Part shown: in pieces, positions 11,462 to 21,414 of the stretch
Numbering within the stretch: the first letter of the stretch is position 1
Layout: the number at the start of each line of letters is the position of its first letter
DNA from: Anisus vortex
Taxonomy: Eukaryota > Mollusca > Gastropoda > Planorbidae
Assembly (NCBI GenBank): GCA_949126835.1
Contig: OX421494.1
Coordinates: forward strand, 2,487,201-2,551,200
Direction of reading: 5' to 3'
Length of the DNA stretch: 64,000 bases
Program-made: the position numbers and the translations under genes
The notes under the pieces: generated by a model
Told to the model about the DNA's origin: nothing
Databases searched by the model: none
The model's input: the letters and a program-made list of their open reading frames with translations, nothing else

Positions 11462-11830
11462 GATGATGATAGACGCTCCTTCTATAAGGAAGGTTATTGC
11501 ATCCGTGGTATGAGTCTAGTCTTGCGTTTTGATTTAGTGTTTTAAATGATGTTTTTTTCCTGGTTTTCCTGGTTTGTTCAGGTAACCCATTCCATGCCCG
11601 GATGCCACTTGCGAAGAAAGAGTAGGCCTACTGATGCCCATATTAATGGATGTGTTCTTGCAAATGGGATAAGAACATTATTTTTATCCCATTGTTTATC
11701 TGAGCATTGTAATAGATACGATTGTTATTGTGTTGTATTTCTACGAAGGAATTTTAATGCCTTATGTATTTTTACTACTTTACTATTTGCCCTTCTGTCC
11801 TCTAGTGTTTCTAGGTTTAGTGATATATAA
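11462..11830. repeat. Dispersed repeat family C, compound inverted copy
   Basis: 11462-11620 is the reverse complement of the family C sequence at 46.0-46.2 kb (GACGCTCCTTCTATAAGG, then AAATGATG, then TTTGTTCAGG). 11640-11830 shares GTTATTGTGTTGTA and CTCTAGTGTTT with 37.45-37.57 kb. This looks like the 3' part of an old non-LTR element. The open frames here are not supported as genes. Confidence 0.55.
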
Positions 11831-11965
11831 CCTATTTTACATTTGGCAAACAATACAAGCAGTAGAACAACTCATGAGTGATATTTGGTCGATTTGTGAC
11901 ATAGCTACAAACATAATAATAGTAGATCTACTTTGTTTTTAAAATGTAAACTTTATTATTGAAAG

Positions 11966-12092
11966 AAAGAGTTAACATTTGTGAAGAGGAAAGAGTAAAC
12001 ATTTGTGAAGAGGAAAGAGTAAACATTTGTGAAGAGGAAAGAGTAAACATTTGTGAAGAGGAAAGAGTTAACATTTGTGAAGAGGAAAAGGC
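11966..12092. repeat. 24-bp minisatellite, five copies
   Basis: AAAGAGTAAACATTTGTGAA plus GAGG is repeated head to tail with GTAAAC/GTTAAC variation. Confidence 0.92.
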
Positions 12093-12113
12093 AACATTTT
12101 AAATTGGCACCAT

Positions 12114-12262
12114 TTATGGGGCACGGCGGTCGAGAGGCCAACGCGTTCTGCTGGCGTACCGAAGGTCCTGGGTTCGAATCCTGGTGCAGACTAGGATTTT
12201 TCCCCGGGTCTGGAGGGTGTCCCTGAGTCTACCCAGCTCTGATGGGTACCTGACTTTATAAT
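12114..12262 (+). mobile_element. SINE family B, 3'-truncated
   Basis: The sequence runs from a degraded A box (GGTCGAGAGGCCAACGCG) through an intact B box (GGGTTCGAATCC) to CCCTGAGTCTACCCAGC and GGGTACCTGAC, then stops. The 3' half present at 7030-7200 is missing. Confidence 0.85.
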
Positions 12263-12299
12263 TTGAAAAGTTTAATACGACGGGTCCAAAAGTCACTCA

Positions 12300-13200
12300 T
12301 TATACTCTATCTAGGCCTATACAATAATAACACTTGTACTTACCTATATACTACTGTTGTATTCCTCGTACACTCTGGATATTGATATGAGATAGTAAAA
12401 AGCAACCGATCCTTTTTTTGTTTACATCCTGACTAGAAAATGTCTAACACATTTTAAGGTGTGGCAAGACTCGTGGCTAGTTGTATTCCCCTCACTTCGC
12501 ACCATACAACTATTTAATAATTAGGAAATATTAATTTCTATCGCTTCAACATTACATTTCTAATTGTACGAACATTTGACTTTTAGAGTTAATACATATA
12601 GAGTCTACCGGTAATAGGCCTACATATGCCTATTATCATTTCTCAGTATAAAGCAATGAATGCGCAATTAACGCTTTATTGAAACGGTGGTAGGCCCTAT
12701 TGTAGATCTAGTCTATGCAATACACACCACGTAACAAGAACACATAACACGTTGAGAGCTTGCAAATAGAAGCTAGTACGAATGTTGCCGTTTCAACAAT
12801 GTGTTAGAATGTGCCAATGTCGAATAAGCTTCCTCTTGTACAGGACACTTATAGTTTGTTAGGGGGTTGAAATTGTTATTATAAATAAAGCACCATCACA
12901 ACCATTCACAAATTAATGTTTGACTAAAGGACACAGGCTCTATCTTTCATTGTAACGCGTAAATAGTTAACCATGGAGAAACCAGGCAGTAAAATAGTGG
13001 GAGAATGAAATGGTTTGCGACATGACATGAAGCCAGCAGGAAAACACGTTGTAAACCGACACGAGGAACTAAAATACAATGAAACGGATCGATAGTTTTC
13101 TCTGCTTCTCTTAATGCCAGCAGTGTGATGTGCTTTCTAGTCTATCTCTGTATCTCTCTCTCTATATATATATCTGCATTTATCTATCTGTCATCTATGT
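12300..13200. other. No gene seen
   Basis: Non-coding, AT-rich. It contains TAGGCCTA-like words and a short CTAT/TA microsatellite near 13138-13195. Confidence 0.5.
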
Positions 13201-13765
13201 CAGGGGTCGGCAACCAAAGGCACGCGTGCCAAACTTTACACGCAGAGCGATTTTCAGTGGCACGCGAGAGACCTCCAAAAAGATGTTTTTATACAAACTA
13301 CATGAAGATCACGCTGGGTGTCGAGTGTTAAAGTTCAGGAAAGTTTGTATGCCAATATGTCACCGTTAGCCTTGCGACCTGTGATTGAATCTATTGTACA
13401 AAAAGTCAATTTATTTTATCTTCTCATCTTTTATTGATTTACAGGTGATTCGAGTCTCTTTTACAAGAAAGTGATACACAATATAACAAGATCTACTGTA
13501 TCACCCAATGTCTAAGACGAGGTTGAATTTTGATAGATTCATTTCTGCCTGGAAGCAATTCATTGATAGATTCATTTCTGCCTGGAAGCAATTCATGAAA
13601 TTAATGAATCCCCCCCCCCCCCTTCCCGGTCTTCAATGGGGAGAATTGACTGTTGATGCCGATGATTTTGAAATTAAGAATGACATTGCGAAAGATTTCT
13701 ATGAGTTGAACTTGCATTTACAAGGACGCGGTCAAACGGCATTAGGATTGTTAGACGGTAGTTAG
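13201..13765 (+). pseudogene. Decayed hAT transposon (Zbed/SCAND3-like) remnant
   Basis: The left terminus CAGGGGTCGGCAACC and the subterminal GGCACGCGAGAGACC match the hAT at 6518. Near 13640-13760 an open frame reads FYELNLHLQGRGQTA, resembling the LNLQLQGK block of SCAND3/ZBED5-type transposases. A 33-bp segment coding DRFISAWKQF is duplicated at 13530-13595, and a poly-C run breaks the frame. No right terminus was found. Confidence 0.6.
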
Positions 13766-14212
13766 ACCATTGGAGTGAATTTGCATTAAAACTCGACATA
13801 TCTTGCCGGGAAATCAATTTCAAAATATTTAACTGCTTCCTTTATTTAAGGCACACTAAGATAGATGCAGCCTCACGGAATGGTACTGAAGTAGGTAAAA
13901 TAATATATTTATTTTAAGGGGTTTTATGTAAGCTAATTCATGTATGAATTAATTGGTGAAAAGTCTCTAAAATCCATAAATTAATTTAAAATTATTGAAA
14001 ATAACATAAGTAAAGTTAGAGAATCGTTTAGGAGAAAAATGAAAAAGAAAACAGTGCCAATTTTTAACAATTTTTCATTGCAACAGATAATAACATATTA
14101 GATCTACCAGGATGAATAAATATTAACCAATCGCCATGAAACGTATCAAATGCACTCATAATGAGTCAATACACAAACACCACTCGTGCTATACCGGTAC
14201 TTGTGTGGTCCA

Positions 14213-14845
14213 AGGTTAGTACTGCCGGGGATGGGGATGGGAAATAAGCACCCACTCCTCTCGAAATATCCCCATGGCTTGTGTCTCAAATAGCCTCTGC
14301 TAACCAAAGTCCAACTCCCGGCCTTCTCGAATGGCTCGAAAACAAGTCTGGTGGATCATGTTTCAACTAACTGGAGAAGGGGCGAAGGCGGGCTGCTGGC
14401 GCCTTAAAACCAGTAGCTTCGGGCAGATGGGGCTCGTAAACCTTGATAGGTAGCTCATCTAGGAGAGGAAAACTCCGATCTCAAAACTCCGCTGCCTCGC
14501 GGCTACACCTGTTCATGTAGAGGCCGTAGAGGCTAACAGGGTTGATAGCGAACGCGCTCTCTGGCAACTGCTGCGACGCAGATGGTCCCTCGTTGTATCA
14601 GCTAGCTGTTCCCCTGGAATCACCATCAGCGTGGAGAGAGAGAGCCTGCTGCATGGGCAACAGGTGGCCTTCTTAAGCATCGCCCAGGCAATCGTGGCCT
14701 CCTTTTCGACTTCCCTCACCCCAACCTGGAGAGGTCTTTCCAGCTTCGCTGAAAGGCGTGAAGAGAAGCGAGCCAGGAGAAAGGCGAGGGGCAGAGGAAA
14801 AGGAGACTGCGTCATCGTCCCTTGAGGATGGAAGGATGCCATAAC
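14213..14845 (+). mobile_element. GC-rich non-autonomous LINE-like element
   Basis: The base composition is clearly more GC-rich than the flanks. It ends GATGGAAGGATGCCA, which matches the 3' end of the minus-strand LINE at 57677-59612 (GACGGAAGGATGCCA). The 5' half (GGTAGCTCATCTAGGAGAGG and neighbouring blocks) resembles an untranslated LINE leader. No RT motifs are present. I infer an internally deleted derivative or LINE-tailed SINE. Arginine-rich open frames occur on both strands near 14510-14840, but I do not support them as genes. Confidence 0.5.
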
Positions 14846-14849
14846 ACAG

Positions 14850-16080
14850 ACTGTTAAAAGTTAAATATTTTTGATTATATTAAGTTAATTTTTAAATAAT
14901 GTTATCTGTTACTTATCTGTAGCCTATAAGACATATTCTTTATTTTTTTACAAAAGCTGCATAAAATACATTTTAAGTGATTTCCCAAAAAATATTTTAG
15001 TTATAAAATTTCACAGCTATAAGTTAACATTAATGATCAATCATTATCTCAAAAATTTACTACGACCCTTTTTTCACATTATTTCGCTTTTATTGAAAAC
15101 TCAGTTTGTACGGTAGTATCACCAGATGGGCTGTTTAAGAAGTGCATTCGCAACGAGTGTAAATATTCGTAAAAATCTCAATTTGAGATCCAAATAATAT
15201 AATGATTTTTCGGCAGGTGATCTGAATATTCTACATCTCATGATATTTTTTATTTGCTATTATAATAGCGAAATTATAATGGAAAAAACAAACAAACAAG
15301 AAAGATAATTTATTTATGCATATAGTCAAACTAATCCTTAAGTCCATAAGGCAGGTATTAAACTGGTGCCAGTAAGTGAATGCTTGAATAGCCTATAATT
15401 AGTATAAACTTTAATAATAATAAGAGTTGAATCAATAATTTAAGATATAAATGTGAGTCTAAAACCTGTATGTCCTAAAAAAAATACGTTCACAGAATTT
15501 TCAATATAAAAAAAAAGTCTACCAAGACCACTGAAAGACCAATGGAGAAAGAAACAAACAAAAAAACAACAACAAACGCTTAACGATTTCTTGCTACGGC
15601 GCTAACTAAATAAATTGTTTTCTAAAAATGATTTAAAAATTTATTAGAGCAGGTTAACTTTCAGGCTGTTGGCACGCTGAATGATTTAGAAATCCTAGTA
15701 TGGCACACTATATCGGCGGTTTTCACATTTCGCCATCTTTGGGTACAGAAATATAAGAACCCACTTGAGGTACAAATGTAACGTGGTGAAAGTGAATCAT
15801 GCAAAATTCACATCTGAATATTGGCTATCCTACTAAAAAATAAGGAGGTAAATAGTAGTACTGTAGATTAATTGATTAATGTGATTAGGCTAGGGCCGGC
15901 TAGACCTATTTACACTTTCAATTTCACCTTATAGGCCTACACTTTTAATGTTTCGTAGGCTAGGCTACGATGCCAAGTGATAGTGTTGGTGAATAGGCTA
16001 TCTAGTCAAGTCACTAATAGGCTCACATCGTCTATGATCTATGTCTATGATAATAATAAAATAGCCTATTTTATTTAACA
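14850..16080. other. No gene seen
   Basis: AT-rich non-coding DNA. A word near 15720 (TTTTCACATTTCGCCA) also occurs near 7950, perhaps from an eroded hAT end. Confidence 0.5.
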
Positions 16081-16084
16081 TACA

Positions 16085-17824
16085 TGTAACAGGGTGGGGG
16101 GAGGGGAGGGCGATTATATTTTACATTATTCATAGTTACTACTAATTAAAGAGGGTTGTGGGTAAAGGACAGCAATCATTTACTAAATACATCTAAACTA
16201 GGGCACGAGGGGACTTTGGGCTTCCGTGACACTTCCGTTGGAACAGAAGGATTATTACAATCTAAACAGACCAACAACACTGAACACTAAACATAAAACA
16301 CTAAAATCATATTTAAATTACAAATTACTTTTTATTCATGGAAAATTCACTCGTCCCATTAAAGGGAACATAAAAATCATAAAAAAACAAATTAAACCCC
16401 AACAATAAACCTATACTATCTAAACTCTATAAACATACTGTAAACCCTCACAAATAATAACCAACTTAAACTCCCCACTTAAAAACTAACTTCAACTCCC
16501 CACTAAAAACTAACTTCAACTCCCCACTAAAAAACTAACTTCAACTCCCCACTAAAAACCAAACTTCAACTCCCCACTAAAAACCAAACTTCAACTCCCC
16601 ACTAAAAACCAACATAGGCCGACATTAAGACCTACAATATAATAGAATAGAAATAGAGAAACAAAAATAAACATTAGAACATGGTCATCTATATACATAA
16701 GCATAATATATATATACTATATACAGTAAATAAAAACTACATAGCATAGTCCCAACTATAACCAGTTCCAACATGAACCTATACTCCTTGTACATCTTAT
16801 AACGTAATATGAATTATGACATAAGAATCAACTCAGCTCTAGTCAATGAAGACTAGAACAAGACAACACCGCTCTATACTCTGTACCACAGAGTTAGGCC
16901 ACTCACTGGTTAATACATACCAGTTAAAACCAAGCATGAAATAAGACATCTACCAAAACTTATTCCCATGCCGGCCATTAAAGGCAACATTACATTAAAA
17001 TAATAATATACATGAAATAAAAAGAAATATACATTTAAAAAGAAGAAGCCAACATGGCGGATAATGTTCCTTCCCAAAACCTCCAACTTAATCCATTCCC
17101 ATCAATGCACTTATCATAGACAAGTGGACAATATACATAAAATAACAAAATTAGACATAGTATAAAATAGAATAAAAATTCTAAAAAGTAATTAAATCTC
17201 AACTCACGTCATATCTGAACAAGCCACACACAACTACGCCATAATCTGACCACTGGTCTTCCACAAAATGGGCCATTTCAGACGGAAGTGATTGATTAAT
17301 TGTTCTATTTATAGACGCTGACCGAACGTCTTTGGTGGCAACTCTACCTCTCGCTCTAACTAATTTCAAAAATGACTATTTCCCGTCGACTGAAGTGCTA
17401 ATCCTAATTCTAAATCTCTAATTGCTAAATATCTACAAATTTACCTTATGTACAACCCTATATTAAATTAAACTACAATAAAAATTCTACCTATTACTTT
17501 AATTAAACTACACTAACGAAAACCGAATTTAAAACAATCAGAAAAAGAATTCCGAAAAATGACGCAAGACCTAGCCGCTTAACCTCGTTTCAGGGCTTTC
17601 ACAAAATACAAAACAATATTTACAGACATCATTTTTATACCAAACAGTCCCCCAAGTCTATATCTATATTACAAATAATAAAATATATTTACATAAAAGT
17701 CCCTTACTTACATTCTCACAAATCATAGCACCCACAGAGCACAGAAACTTAAACACATTCAAAAGGTCCACTCGTACAGCACAAAGCAATTAATCACACT
17801 TTTAATTTAAGTCACCGACCTACA
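16085..17824 (-). repeat. LTR copy 1 (1740 bp; 3' LTR of the array)
   Basis: It begins TGTAACAGGG and ends CCGACCTACA on the plus strand, the TG..CA termini of an LTR. It is AT-rich with a G-rich run at the left end. A 23-26-bp sub-repeat (CTTCAACTCCCCACTAAAA) occurs about seven times at 16478-16615. No conserved coding frame. Confidence 0.92.
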
Positions 17825-17848
17825 TTCATCTCCTAACTTTCTTTTTGC
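17825..17848 (-). other. Polypurine tract, unit 1
   Basis: Read on the minus strand, GCAAAAAGAAAG and AGGAGA lie directly before the TG of the 3' LTR. This is where plus-strand DNA synthesis is primed in LTR elements. Confidence 0.6.
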
Positions 17849-17910
17849 GACCCTGCAAAACAAACTATCATACAAAAAATACCCCTCTGGCCCTAGATCA
17901 ATACAAAAAG

Positions 17911-19467
17911 TTACCCATTGGGACAGACATAAAAAGCATGCAGCCTAAAGATAGGTGGAAACTGTGAAAGTCTCACTGGGACAAAAATTGCTGTACCTAG
18001 TCTTAAAACATCTGACATCAAAGTCACAATGAGATATACGTAGCGTCCAAGTACGCCAAAAAGGAAAAATCTACGCACACGACACAAAAAAGTCAACATG
18101 TCATAAAATGGGTAATAAAGGCATACAAAAAGTAAATATATCATTTTCATAAAAACATAAAAAAAGGAAAGAAAATGGTTACAAATAAAAAGTAAACAAA
18201 AGTGCAATGAAAAAAGAGCAGAGTCCTCTCCTGGTACAGCTTGACGTCTTGTTTGGCACACCGATCTCACATTAACTATCATAGGGTCCACCGAAACCGT
18301 TTCTTTAACCACTTTCAAGCAATGCAACTGTGCCGCCTGAACCATTCCTTTATTTACTACCGGTCCTGTTGGCACAACTACTTTAAACATGACTGACTGG
18401 GGCCTAACAGTTTGGGTATCCCCAACTTCTGGTAGAACACTGGCAGTTTGGTTGGTGAATAGGCTCTCCGTCACTGTGCTGACCAGGGAGCCTGTGTCAA
18501 TCGTGGCCTCACAACATAGCCCATTGAGGCTGACATTTGCGGCAGGGCGGGTGCCTATTATCTGGCTCGGCAGAGTAGAATCCTCATCTTTGTGATGAAT
18601 CGTGCCATTCGCTCCGACAGTTGACTGCCTCCCTTTCAGGCACTCTCCAGCAAGGTGGTCGGGGCTGCAACAGTTATCACAGTATCCAGCATGATAACCG
18701 TAGTGGTCTGGTTCACCTGAACGCTGTGGGTATGGATGAGCATCAGGGCTTTGTTGTGACCGCTGCAGATACTCTATTGTTGTTGATAATTCACCCACCT
18801 GTTTGGCCAGTGCCAACACCAATTTTTCCAACTCTGGGCCCGGCTGTTTTGGCTCAACAGTCGTAGCTACAGAGTGCATCGAGTGGTCATAACATTCCTC
18901 CTCGGACCAGCGGATAGCCGTATCCCGCAGGCCTAGGAAGGAGGTCCTAGGGTATTTATGGGTCTCCTCTCGCAGGTACTTCCTCAAGAGGGGGTCCAGC
19001 AAGTTTTCTGCAAAGTGGTCCCTCAAGATTACGGCATCTGTGAGGGCCACTGAGAGACAGGTTTGTCGAGCTAACAGGGCATCAAATGCAGCCTGCAAGC
19101 GGTGAGAGTAAGCTCTCACGGTCTCTGAGACATGTTGATGGACTGTGAGAAACAGGCCCATTAATTTGGAGATACTTCGTTTCTCCCCGTAGACGGACTG
19201 TAACACCCTGATCAGCTCTTCAGGGTTGGACCTCACCTCCGGTGGGTGGCACCTACACTCTGCCCTCACTGACTCGCCGAGGTGAGCCCATAGCACGTCT
19301 CTCTTCTCTTCGTTCTCGGTGACTCGTCTCGCCCTCCAGGCACCTCTAATGTCCTCGATGAAGCTCTCCACGTCGCCTGGGTGGTTACTGCCGTGGAATA
19401 GCTTGATCGGCACCTCACGGTGCAGGACGACATACACTGTCTGTGTGGCTTGTTCTTCACCAGCCAT
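17911..19467 (-). CDS. gag: Gag-like polyprotein with CCHC knuckle, DTG motif and hydrophobic tail (unit 1)
   Basis: This 518-aa ORF starts about 100 nt after the primer binding site. Residues 15-200 look like a retrotransposon capsid-type Gag region (LFHGSNHPGDVESFIEDI at 23-40). A zinc knuckle lies at C263-C266-H271-C276 (CX2CX4HX4C), and an aspartic-protease active-site motif at D324-T325-G326. After about residue 415 the frame enters AT-rich sequence and codes for a strongly hydrophobic tail (about 419-500), then stops 60-90 nt before the polypurine tract. Reverse transcriptase, RNase H and integrase are absent. I infer a pol deletion fusing the protease region to former 3' non-coding DNA. 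The unit can move only with enzymes supplied in trans. Confidence 0.85.
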   Translation of the reverse strand: MAGEEQATQTVYVVLHREVPIKLFHGSNHPGDVESFIEDIRGAWRARRVTENEEKRDVLWAHLGESVRAECRCHPPEVRSNPEELIRVLQSVYGEKRSISKLMGLFLTVHQHVSETVRAYSHRLQAAFDALLARQTCLSVALTDAVILRDHFAENLLDPLLRKYLREETHKYPRTSFLGLRDTAIRWSEEECYDHSMHSVATTVEPKQPGPELEKLVLALAKQVGELSTTIEYLQRSQQSPDAHPYPQRSGEPDHYGYHAGYCDNCCSPDHLAGECLKGRQSTVGANGTIHHKDEDSTLPSQIIGTRPAANVSLNGLCCEATIDTGSLVSTVTESLFTNQTASVLPEVGDTQTVRPQSVMFKVVVPTGPVVNKGMVQAAQLHCLKVVKETVSVDPMIVNVRSVCQTRRQAVPGEDSALFSLHFCLLFICNHFLSFFYVFMKMIYLLFVCLYYPFYDMLTFLCRVRRFFLFGVLGRYVYLIVTLMSDVLRLGTAIFVPVRLSQFPPIFRLHAFYVCPNG

Positions 19468-19568
19468 GCCTATGTTGGTTTTTTTCTACCTATATCCTAA
19501 CCTCCAACCCATTAAACCTAACCTTCCTAAGCTAAAAACAGTAATCATTGGTCTGTTTAAGCACGGAC

Positions 19569-19586
19569 ATCCCACTTCTGACACCA
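19569..19586 (-). promoter_or_regulatory. Primer binding site (tRNA-Leu type), unit 1
   Basis: Two bases from the LTR edge, the plus strand reads ATCCCACTTCTGACACCA, ending in CCA. It fits the 3' end of a tRNA with acceptor strand TTCTGACA-CCA, as in some tRNA-Leu. The minus strand would anneal to that tRNA. The tRNA assignment is from memory of tRNA-Leu ends. Confidence 0.75.
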
Positions 19587-19588
19587 TT

Positions 19589-21328
19589 TGTAACAGGGTG
19601 GGGGGAGGGGAGGGCGATTATATTTTACATTATTCATAGTTACTACTAATTAAAGAGGGTTGTGGGTAAAGGACAGCAATCATTTACTAAATACATCTAA
19701 ACTAGGGCACGAGGGGACTTTGGGCTTCCGTGACACTTCCGTTGGAACAGAAGGATTATTACAATCTAAACAGACCAACAACACTGAACACTAAACATAA
19801 AACACTAAAATCATATTTAAATTACAAATTACTTTTTATTCATGGAAAATTCACTCGTCCCATTAAAGGGAACATAAAAATCATAAAAAAACAAATTAAA
19901 CCCCAACAATAAACCTATACTATCTAAACTCTATAAACATACTGTAAACCCTCACAAATAATAACCAACTTAAACTCCCCACTTAAAAACTAACTTCAAC
20001 TCCCCACTAAAAACTAACTTCAACTCCCCACTAAAAAACTAACTTCAACTCCCCACTAAAAACCAAACTTCAACTCCCCACTAAAAACCAAACTTCAACT
20101 CCCCACTAAAAACCAACATAGGCCGACATTAAGACCTACAATATAATAGAATAGAAATAGAGAAACAAAAATAAACATTAGAACATGGTCATCTATATAC
20201 ATAAGCATAATATATATATACTATATACAGTAAATAAAAACTACATAGCATAGTCCCAACTATAACCAGTTCCAACATGAACCTATACTCCTTGTACATC
20301 TTATAACGTAATATGAATTATGACATAAGAATCAACTCAGCTCTAGTCAATGAAGACTAGAACAAGACAACACCGCTCTATACTCTGTACCACAGAGTTA
20401 GGCCACTCACTGGTTAATACATACCAGTTAAAACCAAGCATGAAATAAGACATCTACCAAAACTTATTCCCATGCCGGCCATTAAAGGCAACATTACATT
20501 AAAATAATAATATACATGAAATAAAAAGAAATATACATTTAAAAAGAAGAAGCCAACATGGCGGATAATGTTCCTTCCCAAAACCTCCAACTTAATCCAT
20601 TCCCATCAATGCACTTATCATAGACAAGTGGACAATATACATAAAATAACAAAATTAGACATAGTATAAAATAGAATAAAAATTCTAAAAAGTAATTAAA
20701 TCTCAACTCACGTCATATCTGAACAAGCCACACACAACTACGCCATAATCTGACCACTGGTCTTCCACAAAATGGGCCATTTCAGACGGAAGTGATTGAT
20801 TAATTGTTCTATTTATAGACGCTGACCGAACGTCTTTGGTGGCAACTCTACCTCTCGCTCTAACTAATTTCAAAAATGACTATTTCCCGTCGACTGAAGT
20901 GCTAATCCTAATTCTAAATCTCTAATTGCTAAATATCTACAAATTTACCTTATGTACAACCCTATATTAAATTAAACTACAATAAAAATTCTACCTATTA
21001 CTTTAATTAAACTACACTAACGAAAACCGAATTTAAAACAATCAGAAAAAGAATTCCGAAAAATGACGCAAGACCTAGCCGCTTAACCTCGTTTCAGGGC
21101 TTTCACAAAATACAAAACAATATTTACAGACATCATTTTTATACCAAACAGTCCCCCAAGTCTATATCTATATTACAAATAATAAAATATATTTACATAA
21201 AAGTCCCTTACTTACATTCTCACAAATCATAGCACCCACAGAGCACAGAAACTTAAACACATTCAAAAGGTCCACTCGTACAGCACAAAGCAATTAATCA
21301 CACTTTTAATTTAAGTCACCGACCTACA
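19589..21328 (-). repeat. LTR copy 2 (1740 bp; shared middle LTR)
   Basis: Same length, TG..CA termini and internal sub-repeat (19982-20119) as copy 1. It acts as 5' LTR for the left unit and 3' LTR for the right unit. Confidence 0.92.
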
Positions 21329-21352
21329 TTCATCTCCTAACTTTCTTTTTGC
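21329..21352 (-). other. Polypurine tract, unit 2
   Basis: Identical to the tract of unit 1 and in the same position relative to LTR copy 2. Confidence 0.6.
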
Positions 21353-21414
21353 GACCCTGCAAAACAAACTATCATACAAAAAATACCCCTCTGGCCCTAG
21401 ATCAATACAAAAAG

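Noticed and set aside
14513..14842. 109-aa minus-strand ORF and 64-aa plus-strand ORF
   Set aside because: They lie in a GC-rich mobile element and resemble no known protein.
16226..16408. 60-aa ORF present in all three LTRs
   Set aside because: Lysine/asparagine-rich AT sequence in an LTR, with no coding signature beyond identity of the copies.
18389..19639. Plus-strand ORFs of 64-106 aa inside the LTR array
   Set aside because: They overlap the Gag frame or the LTR antisense and have no independent support.
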